Shown here piece by piece: positions 22,091 through 29,701 of a stretch of 49,042 bases of DNA; position 1 is the stretch's first letter, and each line of letters starts with the position of its first letter. This DNA comes from Micromonospora noduli (GTDB lineage: Bacteria > Actinomycetota > Actinomycetes > Mycobacteriales > Micromonosporaceae), in the NCBI RefSeq assembly GCF_003264365.1, contig NZ_PYAK01000045.1, positions 1 through 49,042 of the forward strand, in the 5' to 3' direction. Under the pieces are notes generated by a model that worked only from the letters and a program-made list of their open reading frames with translations, was not told the origin of the DNA and made no database searches. A program made the translations under genes and the position numbers.

Positions 22091-24352
22091 ATGCACCCGT
22101 CCAGACATCGGCTGACCCTGCTCGCCGCCACGACGGCGGCCACCGTCGTGGCCGGCACCCTCGGCACGGTCGTCGCCTCGGCCGCCGCCGTCGGCTGCCG
22201 GGTCGACTATCAGATCACCAACCAGTGGCAGGGCGGCTTCGGCGCCAACGTCACCGTCACCAACCTCGGCGACCCGCTCAATGGGTGGGCCGTCACCTGG
22301 TCGTACGCCGCGGGCCAGCAGGTCACCCAGGCGTGGAACGCCGCCGTCACCCAGTCCGGCGCCCAGGTGACCGCGCGCAACGTCGACCACAACACCGCCA
22401 TCGCCACGAACGGCAGCGCCTCGTTCGGCTTCAACGGTTCGTGGACCGGTAGCAACCCGGTGCCGGGCAGCTTCGTGCTCAACGGCACCACCTGCACCGG
22501 AGCGCCACCCACCGACGAGCCGACCACCCCGCCACCGACCACCCCGCCACCGACCACCCCGCCACCGACCACCCCACCTCCGACCACGCCTCCGCCGTCG
22601 GCCGGGGTGGTGCAGATGGAGAAGCTGGACCGGGGGCTGGTCAGCGTTCGCTCCGGCAGCGGCAACCTGGTCTCCTGGCGGCTGCTCGGCACCGAGACCT
22701 CCGGCATGGCGTTCAACGTCTACCGGGGGTCCACCAAGGTCAACGCCAGCCCGATCACCGGCGCCACCAACTACCTCGACAGCGGCGCGACGGCCGGCTC
22801 GGCGTACACCGTGCGGGCCGTGGTGGGCGGCGCCGAGCAGGCGGCGTCACCACCGGCGTTGCAGTTCGGCGCGGGCTACCTGGACGTGCCGTTGCAGGTC
22901 CCGGCCGGGGGCAGCACCCCCAGCGGCGAGAGCTACTCGTACAGCGCCAGCGACGCCTCAGTCGGTGACCTCAACGGCGACGGCACCTACGAGATCGTGC
23001 TCAAGTGGGAACCGTCGAACGCCAAGGACAACTCGCAGTCCGGCTACACCGGCAACGTCTACGTCGACGCGTACACGCTCACCGGCACCCGGTTGTGGCG
23101 GGTCGACCTGGGCCGCAACATCCGGGCCGGCGCCCACTACACCCAGTTCCAGGTGTACGACTACGACGGCGACGGCCGCGCCGAGGTGGCCATGAAGACC
23201 GCCGACGGCACCCGCTCCGGCACCGGTCAGCTCATCGGTTCGTCGTCGGCGGACCACCGCAACTCCAGCGGTTACGTGCTCTCCGGCCCGGAGTACCTGA
23301 CCATGTTCAACGGGCAGACCGGCGCGGTCGCCTCCACCGTCAACTACGACCCGCCGCGCGGCACAGTGTCGTCCTGGGGCGACTCGTACGGCAACCGGGT
23401 GGACCGGTTCCTCGCCGGCACCGCGTACCTGGACGGGCAGCGCCCCTCGCTGATCATGGCCCGGGGTTACTACACCCGCGCGGTGATCGCCGCCTGGGAC
23501 TTCCGCAACGGCACGCTCACCAGGCGCTGGACGTTCGACTCGAACTCCTCCGGCAACGGCGCCGCTGCCGGTCAGGGCAACCACCAGCTCTCCGTGGCCG
23601 ACGTCGACGCCGACGGTCGCCAGGAGATCGTGTACGGGGCCGCCACCATCGACGACAACGGCCGGCTGCTCCACTCGACGGGCAACGGCCACGGCGACGC
23701 CCTGCACGTGGGGGACCTGGACCCGGGCCGCGCCGGCCTGGAGGTGTTCAAGGTCGACGAGGACGCCAGCAAGCCCAGCTCCTACTTCGCCGACGCCCGT
23801 ACCGGTCAGGTCCTCTGGTCCACGCCGGCGTCCGGCGACAACGGCCGGGGTGTCTCCGCGGACATCTGGGCGGGCAGCCCCGGCGCCGAGTCGTGGTCGT
23901 CAGCGGCCACCGGACTGGCCAACACGAGGGGGCAGAACGTGGGCCGCAAGCCGTCCTCGGCCAACTTCCTCGCCTGGTGGGACGGCGACCCGGTGCGGGA
24001 ACTGCTCGACGGCACGAAGATCGACAAGTACGGCACCGGCGGCGAGACCCGGCTGCTCGACGGCAGCGGGGTGGCGTCCAACAACGGCACCAAGTCCACG
24101 CCGGCGCTCTCCGGCGACATCCTGGGCGACTGGCGCGAGGAGGTGATCTGGCGGACCACCGACAGCCGGGCGCTGCGCATCTACAGCACACCCACCCCGA
24201 CCAGCACCCGGATCTACACCCTGATGCACGACCCGCAGTATCGGGTGGCGGTCGCGTGGCAGAACACCGCCTACAACCAACCGCCGCACCCGGGGTTCTT
24301 CATCGGCAACGGAATGGGCACCCCGCCCACGCCAGACATCCACCTACGTTGA
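22091..24352 (+). CDS. secreted rhamnogalacturonan lyase (PL11) with N-terminal CBM2
   Basis: 753 residues from ATG 22091, GGAGG seven bases upstream. The signal peptide is residues 1-32. A CBM2 cellulose-binding module (about 36-135) is bounded by Cys36 and Cys135, with exposed Trp residues in QITNQWQGGF, NGWAVTWSY and GSWTGSNP. A Thr/Pro linker of repeated TPPPT units covers about 143-170. The catalytic PL11 domain follows (about 175-753), with DLNGDGTYEIVLKWEPSNAKD, QFQVYDYDGDGRAEVAMKTADGT, and a GDILGDWREEVIWR block near the end. It cleaves the rhamnose-galacturonic acid backbone of pectin outside the cell by beta-elimination; the Asp-rich loops bind Ca2+. A LacI-type operator lies upstream. 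Confidence 0.95.
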   Translation: MHPSRHRLTLLAATTAATVVAGTLGTVVASAAAVGCRVDYQITNQWQGGFGANVTVTNLGDPLNGWAVTWSYAAGQQVTQAWNAAVTQSGAQVTARNVDHNTAIATNGSASFGFNGSWTGSNPVPGSFVLNGTTCTGAPPTDEPTTPPPTTPPPTTPPPTTPPPTTPPPSAGVVQMEKLDRGLVSVRSGSGNLVSWRLLGTETSGMAFNVYRGSTKVNASPITGATNYLDSGATAGSAYTVRAVVGGAEQAASPPALQFGAGYLDVPLQVPAGGSTPSGESYSYSASDASVGDLNGDGTYEIVLKWEPSNAKDNSQSGYTGNVYVDAYTLTGTRLWRVDLGRNIRAGAHYTQFQVYDYDGDGRAEVAMKTADGTRSGTGQLIGSSSADHRNSSGYVLSGPEYLTMFNGQTGAVASTVNYDPPRGTVSSWGDSYGNRVDRFLAGTAYLDGQRPSLIMARGYYTRAVIAAWDFRNGTLTRRWTFDSNSSGNGAAAGQGNHQLSVADVDADGRQEIVYGAATIDDNGRLLHSTGNGHGDALHVGDLDPGRAGLEVFKVDEDASKPSSYFADARTGQVLWSTPASGDNGRGVSADIWAGSPGAESWSSAATGLANTRGQNVGRKPSSANFLAWWDGDPVRELLDGTKIDKYGTGGETRLLDGSGVASNNGTKSTPALSGDILGDWREEVIWRTTDSRALRIYSTPTPTSTRIYTLMHDPQYRVAVAWQNTAYNQPPHPGFFIGNGMGTPPTPDIHLR

Positions 24353-24395
24353 TGCAACCCCTGGCGGTCCCGAGCGGGGTCGCTTAGGGTGGCAG

Positions 24396-24440
24396 GCACC
24401 GGGCCGCAGCCGCGGAATCCGCTCAGCTCCGGCCCGGTGC
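24396..24440 (+). terminator. hairpin 1 after the lyase gene
   Basis: GCACCGGGCCG (24396-24406) pairs perfectly with CGGCCCGGTGC (24430-24440). It starts 44 bases after the lyase stop, in the gap before the convergent LLM gene. Confidence 0.65.
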
Positions 24441-24449
24441 GCCACACCG

Positions 24450-24483
24450 CGGCATTCCCAACCCGTCCCGACCGGGAATGCCG
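24450..24483. terminator. hairpin 2 between convergent genes
   Basis: CGGCATTCCC (24450-24459) pairs perfectly with GGGAATGCCG (24474-24483). It directly follows hairpin 1, giving a tandem terminator, and may also serve the convergent LLM oxidoreductase gene. Confidence 0.6.
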
Positions 24484-24552
24484 TACCACCACCGGCACCA
24501 ACATTAGGCACCGTCCGGGTCGGCGGGGTGACGCTGACGTGAAGATCGTGTT

Positions 24553-25623
24553 TCACGCGCCCTGGCGTAGACCGCCCGCCACCTGCTCGGCGATCAATTC
24601 GTACGACCGCACCCGGTCCTGCACGTCGTACACCAGAGTGGTCAGCATCAGCTCGTCCGCGCCGGTGCGCTCCACCAGGTCGGTCAGCTGCCGACGCACC
24701 GTCTCCGGCGAGCCCATCGCCTGGCCGTCACGGCGCGCCACGACGAACTCCCGCTCGATCTCCGAGTACGGGTAGGCCGCCGCCTCGTCGGGCGTGGACA
24801 GCGGCTCCGGCCGCCCGGAGCGCAACTTCAAGAACGACAGGGCGCTCGGCCCGGCCAACCATTCGGCCCGCTCGTCGGTCTCCGCGCACACGGCGTTGAC
24901 CGCCACCATCGCGTACGGCTTGTCCAGCCACTGCGACGGCCGGAAGTTCTGCCGGTACAGGGCCAACGCCGGCAGCGTGTTCTGCGAGCTGAAGTGGTGC
25001 GCGAAGGAGAACGGCAGACCGAGCAGACCGGCGAGCTGGGCGCTGAAACCGCTGGAGCCCAACAGCCACACGGCCGGCTGCTCACCGCGGCCCGGCGTGG
25101 CGATGATCTGCCCCGGCTTCTCCCCGCTGAAGTAGTTCATCAGGTCCGTCAGCTCACGCGGGAACCCCTCCGCCGACAGGCCCTCCATGGTGCGCCGCAA
25201 CGCCAGCGCGGTCACCTGGTCGGTGCCCGGCGCCCGCCCGATGCCCAGGTCGATCCGACCGGGGTGCAGCGCCTCCAGGGTGCCGAACTGCTCGGCCACC
25301 ACCAGCGGCGCGTGGTTGGGCAGCATCACCCCGCCCGACCCCAGTCGGATCGTCGAGGTGTTCGCCGCCAGGTGCGCCAGCAGCACCGCGGGGGCGGAGC
25401 TGGCGATCGCCGGCATGTTGTGGTGCTCGGCCACCCAGAACCGGTGGTAGCCCAACTCCTCGGTGCGGCGGGCCAACTCGGTGGTGGCCTGCAACGCCGC
25501 GCCAGCGGTGGTGCCCTTGGCGACCGGGGCAAGATCAAGAACAGACAACGGTACGGTGATCACACGGTCAGCCAACCCGTCACCGACCGGCTTTGTTCCA
25601 GCATGCGGGTTTTCGTCGGCCAC
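24553..25623 (-). CDS. LLM-class flavin-dependent oxidoreductase (luciferase-like)
   Basis: 356 residues from GTG 25623, with GGCGGGTGAG upstream. TIM-barrel luciferase-family signatures are VPLSVLDLAPVAKG, LGYHRFWVAEHHNMPAIASS, TIRLGSGGVMLPNHAPL, and LHPGRIDLGIGRAPGTD. GSSGFSAQLAGLLGLPFSFAHHF is the flavin phosphate region. These are hallmarks of the FMN-linked type-1 alkanal-monooxygenase subgroup widely found in bacteria (YhbW-like). It should use reduced FMN and O2 on an unknown substrate. The Lrp/AsnC gene ends only 12 bp upstream on the same strand, so the two are probably one operon. Confidence 0.92.
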   Translation of the reverse strand: MADENPHAGTKPVGDGLADRVITVPLSVLDLAPVAKGTTAGAALQATTELARRTEELGYHRFWVAEHHNMPAIASSAPAVLLAHLAANTSTIRLGSGGVMLPNHAPLVVAEQFGTLEALHPGRIDLGIGRAPGTDQVTALALRRTMEGLSAEGFPRELTDLMNYFSGEKPGQIIATPGRGEQPAVWLLGSSGFSAQLAGLLGLPFSFAHHFSSQNTLPALALYRQNFRPSQWLDKPYAMVAVNAVCAETDERAEWLAGPSALSFLKLRSGRPEPLSTPDEAAAYPYSEIEREFVVARRDGQAMGSPETVRRQLTDLVERTGADELMLTTLVYDVQDRVRSYELIAEQVAGGLRQGA

Positions 25624-25635
25624 CTCACCCGCCGC

Positions 25636-26115
25636 TCAGCCCATCCCGCGCGCCTGCTCGAAGATCAGACTGGTCTGCGTGTGCTGCACCACCGGGTCCA
25701 CAGCCAGGTGGTCCAGCACGAAGTCCCGCAACGCGTCGCCGGACGCCGCCCGCACATGCAGCACGTAGTCCTCCGCGCCGGCCACGTGGAACACCGACAC
25801 CACCCCCGGCAGTCGCACCGACCGGGCCCGGAACGCGTCCACCGCCGCCCGCTCGTGCGCTGTCAACCGCACCGACACCAACGCCTGCAACGGCAGACCG
25901 AGCGCCGCCGGATCCACCTCGGCATGAAAACCACGGATCGCACCACGCTCGCGCAGCGCCCGGGTACGCGTCAGGCACGTCGACGGCGCCACACCCACCC
26001 GCTCGGCGAGGGCGTTGTTCGGCAGCCGGCCATCCGCCGCCAGTTCGGTCAGGATCGCGCGGTCCACCTCATCCAGGGCCGGGTACGGCCGCAGATCATT
26101 CGGCTCAGGGGGCAT
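25636..26115 (-). CDS. Lrp/AsnC-family regulator
   Basis: 159 residues from ATG 26115. The N-terminal helix-turn-helix is at about 12-60: LDEVDRAILTELAADGRLPN, then ALAERVGVAPSTCLTRTRALRERGAI. The C-terminal RAM ligand-binding domain is ALVSVRLTAHERAAVDAFRA to VFHVAGAEDYVLHVRA. In this family the RAM domain binds an amino acid and assembles octamers. It is divergent from a trans-sulfuration enzyme gene, with a near-perfect dyad between them, and it lies upstream of the LLM oxidoreductase gene in the same operon. Control of the sulfur amino-acid enzyme is the likely role. Confidence 0.92.
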   Translation of the reverse strand: MPPEPNDLRPYPALDEVDRAILTELAADGRLPNNALAERVGVAPSTCLTRTRALRERGAIRGFHAEVDPAALGLPLQALVSVRLTAHERAAVDAFRARSVRLPGVVSVFHVAGAEDYVLHVRAASGDALRDFVLDHLAVDPVVQHTQTSLIFEQARGMG

Positions 26116-26153
26116 TGCGCCATCCTCGCCCGAATTCAACACGAGAACCAGCC

Positions 26154-26180
26154 CGATTCGCAGAATCATCTGCCGAATCG
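26154..26180. promoter_or_regulatory. dyad in the lrp / trans-sulfuration intergenic region
   Basis: CGATTCGCAGA (26154-26164) pairs with TCTG-C-CGAATCG (26169-26180), with a single extra C, around ATCA. The 101-bp gap separates the divergent regulator and enzyme genes. Length and symmetry suit an Lrp-type binding site. Confidence 0.6.
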
Positions 26181-26216
26181 TTGCCCAACAGTCACCGGAT
26201 GTTCGACGCTACCGCC

Positions 26217-27377
26217 ATGACAACGATGGACACCCGGGCCGTTCACGCCGGCCGCGACGATCTGCGCACCCTCGGCGTGCACGTACCACCCATCGATCTG
26301 TCGACCACCAACCCGCTGCCCTCCGTCGACGACGGCGGCGCCGCGTACGAGCAACTCGCCACCGGCGGCACCCTCCCCGCCGACGGCGGCGCCGTCTACC
26401 AACGGCTCTGGAACCCCACCGTCGCGCGCTTCGAAACCGCCCTCGCCGAGCTGGAAGGCACCGCCCAGGCCGTCGCCTTCGCCAGCGGAATGGCCGCCCT
26501 CACCGCCACACTGCTCGCCGCCGCCCGCGACGACCGCCGACACGTCGTCGCCGTCCGACCCCTCTACGGCGGCACCGACCACGTCCTCGCCACCGGCCTG
26601 CTCGGCACCACAGTCACCTGGACGCGCCCCGACGAGGTCGCCGACGCCATCCGCCCCGACACCGCACTCGTCATCGTCGAGACACCCGCCAACCCGACCC
26701 TCGACCTGGTCGACATCGCCGCCCTCGCCGCCGCGGCCGGCGACATCCCACTGCTGGTCGACAACACCGTCGCCACCCCCGTACTGCAACAACCCGCCCG
26801 ACACGGCGCCACCCTCGTCCTGCACAGCGCCACCAAGAGCATCGGCGGACACGGCGACGTCCTCGCCGGCGTCGTCGCCTGCGACGAAACCTGGGCGGTA
26901 CGCCTACGCCAGGTCCGCGCGGTCACCGGCGCGATCCTGCACCCCCTCGGCGGCTACCTGCTGCACCGCGGCCTGCAAACCCTGCCGCTGCGGGTCCGCG
27001 CCCAACAGGCCACCGCCGAGAAACTCGCCGGCTGGCTCGCCGACCACCCCGCCGTACACCGGGTGCACCACCCCTCGGTGCACGACCCGGCGGCGCTGGT
27101 CGGGCGGCAGATGTCCGGACCCGGCAGCCTGCTCGCCTTCGAGGTACGCGGCGGCGCGCCCGCCGCGGCCGCCGTCGCCGGCGCCTGCCACCTCATCACC
27201 CACGCGGTGTCCCTCGGCGGCGTCGACACCCTCATCCAGCACCCCGCCTCGCTCACCCACCGGCCGGTCGAGGGCGACGCCAAACCCGCTGCCGCCCTGC
27301 TGCGCCTCTCGGTCGGCCTCGAAGACCCCGAAGACCTGCGCGCCGACCTGGCCCACGCCCTCGACACGATCGCCTGA
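26217..27377 (+). CDS. trans-sulfuration PLP enzyme (cystathionine/methionine gamma-lyase family)
   Basis: 386 residues from ATG 26217; the frame is open upstream with no better start, and the ribosome binding site is weak. Fold-type I Cys/Met metabolism signatures are MDTRAVHAGRDD, QRLWNPTVARFETALAELEG, AFASGMAALTA, and YGGTDHVLATGLL. VETPANPTLDLVDIAALA and VDNTVATPVLQQP carry the PLP contacts, and LHSATKSIGGHGDVLAG holds Lys207, the Schiff-base lysine. The C-terminus HAVSLGGVDTLIQHPASLTH binds the substrate carboxylate. The reaction is gamma-elimination or replacement on a sulfur amino acid. Which one cannot be decided. Adjacent Lrp control supports an amino-acid catabolic role. Confidence 0.93.
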   Translation: MTTMDTRAVHAGRDDLRTLGVHVPPIDLSTTNPLPSVDDGGAAYEQLATGGTLPADGGAVYQRLWNPTVARFETALAELEGTAQAVAFASGMAALTATLLAAARDDRRHVVAVRPLYGGTDHVLATGLLGTTVTWTRPDEVADAIRPDTALVIVETPANPTLDLVDIAALAAAAGDIPLLVDNTVATPVLQQPARHGATLVLHSATKSIGGHGDVLAGVVACDETWAVRLRQVRAVTGAILHPLGGYLLHRGLQTLPLRVRAQQATAEKLAGWLADHPAVHRVHHPSVHDPAALVGRQMSGPGSLLAFEVRGGAPAAAAVAGACHLITHAVSLGGVDTLIQHPASLTHRPVEGDAKPAAALLRLSVGLEDPEDLRADLAHALDTIA

Positions 27378-27380
27378 CCC

Positions 27381-28031
27381 TCAGCGCAGCTCGCGGTTGC
27401 CCAACACCCGCACCGGCGAACCCTCCCGAGCGACCCGCAACATTGCCCGACCGATCCCGTCGGTAGTGGTGACCTGATTCGGCAGCAACCGACGCAGCAC
27501 CGGAAACAGCGGACGGGTGACCGCGTACCCGAACCGGTACCACCGCGTCTTCGACACGGCCCCGTACGTCGGCTGGATGAACCCCGGCCGCGCCGCGTAA
27601 CCGTTGGGCAGCAGATCCATTATCGCGTTCTCGGCACGCCCCTTGACCCGCGCCCACATCACCCGACCCTGACCCGACGAATCGGTCCCCTGGCCCGAGA
27701 CGTAGACGAAGGTGACCTGCGGGCTCACCTGCGCGAACAACCGCGCCGCCGCCATCGGGTAGTCGTAGCTGACCCGCGTGTACGCGGCCTCATCCAGACC
27801 CAATGAGGACACCCCCAGGCAGTAGAAGCACGCGTCCACATCGGTCAACTCGGCCCGCACCGCGTCCAACTCGCCCACGTCAGCGACCGTCAGCTCCCGC
27901 AGCTTCGGATCCCGCGCACCGGTCGACCGCCGACCGACCGTCAGCACCTCCCGCACGTCATCGGCGAGCAGGCACTCGCGCAACACGCCCTGACCGACCA
28001 TCCCGGTCGCACCGAAGACAACCACCCGCAT
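27381..28031 (-). CDS. NAD(P)-binding short-chain/atypical epimerase-like protein
   Basis: 216 residues from ATG 28031 with AGGGGTG about 10 bases upstream. The N-terminal Rossmann motif is MRVVVFGATGMVGQGVLREC, followed by LTVGRRSTG. The middle has DACFYCLGVSSLGLDEAAYTRVSYD and TFVYVSGQGTD, then a Y-x-x-x-K-like helix replaced here by MWARVKGRAENAI. The protein resembles NmrA/HTATIP2-like NAD(P)-binding proteins of the atypical SDR group. The catalytic Tyr is not obvious, so a sensor or reductase role is equally possible. Only three bases separate its stop from the convergent trans-sulfuration gene. Confidence 0.8.
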   Translation of the reverse strand: MRVVVFGATGMVGQGVLRECLLADDVREVLTVGRRSTGARDPKLRELTVADVGELDAVRAELTDVDACFYCLGVSSLGLDEAAYTRVSYDYPMAAARLFAQVSPQVTFVYVSGQGTDSSGQGRVMWARVKGRAENAIMDLLPNGYAARPGFIQPTYGAVSKTRWYRFGYAVTRPLFPVLRRLLPNQVTTTDGIGRAMLRVAREGSPVRVLGNRELR

Positions 28032-28120
28032 CAGATCGCACCCCTGTCGCCGCCACTGCCACCGGCCATCCGGCCGCGCGTCAGCCAGGCTGCCACGCTC
28101 GGCGTGTTCCGCGGAACCGG

Positions 28121-28876
28121 TCAGGACTTGGGGCCGACGTGCCGGTCCAGCGTGGCGACGGCCTCGCGTCGCGCCACCGACAGCGAGTTGCGCCGGTTCA
28201 TCCGCCAAGCGACGCCGAGCAGGTCGAGGCTCCACTGGCAGAGCCGCATGATGTCGGCCGACTCGTTGACGAACATGTAGCGCGGGTAGACGTACGCCTT
28301 CCCGCGCACCGTCACCCGGTTGGCGATGCGACAGCCGTCGGAGTGGAACAGTCCACGCAGGAAGTCGCCGGGGTGTCGTTCGAGGATCGGTCGCTGCCAG
28401 TCGGCCAGGACGATCGGTCGCTCGTGCTTCTTACCTGGGCCGTGCTGGGGGAGTAGGCAGGGCCAGTGGGTGCCGTAGCTCTGCACGCCGACGCAACCCT
28501 GTTTCTGGACCCGTTGCACCTTCGACGCCAGCACGGCTCGCATGGCCATGTCGCACGCCTCAATCAACCCGGGCCACCCATCGGAACAGTAGATGCGCAA
28601 CACCGGAACACGCGCCGTCGTCACCAGGTGGCCGTCGCCCAGGTAGAGACCGAGCAGGTAGGCGTAGGCGGCGGGGTCGGTCGGATTCTGGACATCCGGC
28701 CGGCACCGGAAGCACCGTAGCTCCGTGCCGCGCTTCACCGCGTCGGGTCGATCGACGCACCAGTGCCAGACCGTGGCATACGGCAACGAGAGCGTGCGAG
28801 CCACGGAGTGGACGGTGTGTCCGCGTGCGCGGAGGGCGCGGGCTCGTGCCCGTAGCTGAGGTGGGTGCACCCGCAT
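28121..28876 (-). CDS. LAGLIDADG-type endonuclease-like protein with N-terminal HTH
   Basis: 251 residues from ATG 28876. Residues 1-40 are a helix-turn-helix resembling MRVHPPQLRARARALRARG, with TVHSVARTLSLPYATVWHW. Cys55 and Cys58 form a short CxxC. The first LAGLIDADG-like motif is AYLLGLYLGDGHL (72-84) and the second is DFLRGLFHSDGCR (171-183), each with the acidic residue that binds the metal. Between them is the block PCLLPQHGPGKKHER, which is conserved in this actinobacterial family as I recall it. It is not inside an intron or intein. The tRNA-Leu gene ends only 25 bp upstream on the same strand, so it could be read from the tRNA promoter. DNA cleavage is inferred only. Confidence 0.75.
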   Translation of the reverse strand: MRVHPPQLRARARALRARGHTVHSVARTLSLPYATVWHWCVDRPDAVKRGTELRCFRCRPDVQNPTDPAAYAYLLGLYLGDGHLVTTARVPVLRIYCSDGWPGLIEACDMAMRAVLASKVQRVQKQGCVGVQSYGTHWPCLLPQHGPGKKHERPIVLADWQRPILERHPGDFLRGLFHSDGCRIANRVTVRGKAYVYPRYMFVNESADIMRLCQWSLDLLGVAWRMNRRNSLSVARREAVATLDRHVGPKS

Positions 28877-28901
28877 ATCATCGAACAGCTGTATGACAAG
28901 G

Positions 28902-28984
28902 TGCCGGGAGCGGGATTCGAACCCGCAAGCCCTTTCGGGCAGAAGTGTTTGAGACTTCCGTGTATGCCGTTCCACCATCCCGGC
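28902..28984 (-). tRNA. tRNA-Leu (anticodon CAA)
   Basis: Read on the minus strand, the acceptor stem GCCGGGA pairs with TCCCGGC. The anticodon stem GAAGT/ACTTC encloses CTCAAAC with anticodon CAA. A long variable arm (GCCC GAAA GGGC) identifies a class II tRNA, and GGTTCGAATCC is the T-loop. The discriminator base is A. The CCA is not fully encoded, since CCT follows. The length is 83 bases. Confidence 0.95.
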
Positions 28985-28995
28985 GGGTGGCGCCT

Positions 28996-29001
28996 ACTGT
29001 A
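28996..29001 (-). promoter_or_regulatory. -10 element for the tRNA-Leu gene
   Basis: On the minus strand TACAGT lies 11 bases upstream of the mature tRNA 5' end, matching the actinobacterial consensus TANNNT. No convincing -35 was found. Confidence 0.5.
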
Positions 29002-29067
29002 CCCGACTACTCTCATGCGGGAGCATGGGTGGTAGCCGTGCAGTGATCGATGGTGGGGGTAGGGCTG

Positions 29068-29688
29068 GTGGCTGAGATGCCGACGGATGCCGAGCGTAGG
29101 CGCGTACTGATCGCCGAGGACGAGGCGCTGATCCGGCTGGACCTCGCCGAGATGCTGGTCGAAGAGGGTTACGAGGTGGTGGGGGAGGCCGGTGACGGCG
29201 AGACAGCCGTACGCCTCGCCGAGGAGCTGAAGCCCGACCTCGTCATCCTCGACATCAAGATGCCGATCATGGACGGGCTGGCCGCCGCCGAGCGCATCGC
29301 CGGTGCCCGGATCGCCCCGGTGATCATTCTGACCGCGTTCAGCCAGCGTGATCTGGTGGAGCGGGCGCGGGCGGCGGGCGCCATGGCGTACCTGGTGAAG
29401 CCCTTCCAGAAGAGCGACCTGGTCCCGGCGGTGGAGATCGCGCTGTCGCGTTACTCGGAGGTCGCGGCCCTGGAGGCGGAGGTCGCGAGCCTGACCGACC
29501 GCCTGGAGATCCGTAAGTCGGTGGAGCGCGCCAAGGGCGCGTTGATGACCACGTACGGGATGACCGAGCCGCAGGCGTTCAAGTGGATCCAGCGCACGGC
29601 GATGGACCACCGGATGACCATGAAAGAGGTTGCCGAGCGGATCCTCGCGGAGACCGCCGGCGGCGAGGTGACCCTCCCGGCGCCCTGA
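29068..29688 (+). CDS. pdtaR: ANTAR-domain response regulator PdtaR
   Basis: About 206 residues from GTG 29068, which has GGGGGTAGGG upstream; ATG 29077 or ATG 29050 are alternatives. The receiver domain has the acidic pocket in VLIAEDEALIRLDLAEML, the phospho-acceptor Asp62 in LVILDIKMPIMDG, and the conserved Lys in AYLVKPFQKSD. After a coiled-coil linker (about 122-138), the C-terminal ANTAR RNA-binding domain follows: KSVERAKGALMTTYGMTEPQAFKWIQRTAMDHRMTMKEVAERIL. In mycobacteria the ortholog (Rv1626) is phosphorylated by PdtaS and acts by transcription antitermination. No histidine kinase is next to it here. The position beside polA is conserved. Confidence 0.93.
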   Translation: MAEMPTDAERRRVLIAEDEALIRLDLAEMLVEEGYEVVGEAGDGETAVRLAEELKPDLVILDIKMPIMDGLAAAERIAGARIAPVIILTAFSQRDLVERARAAGAMAYLVKPFQKSDLVPAVEIALSRYSEVAALEAEVASLTDRLEIRKSVERAKGALMTTYGMTEPQAFKWIQRTAMDHRMTMKEVAERILAETAGGEVTLPAP

Positions 29689-29701
29689 CCGGCATCGATC
29701 C

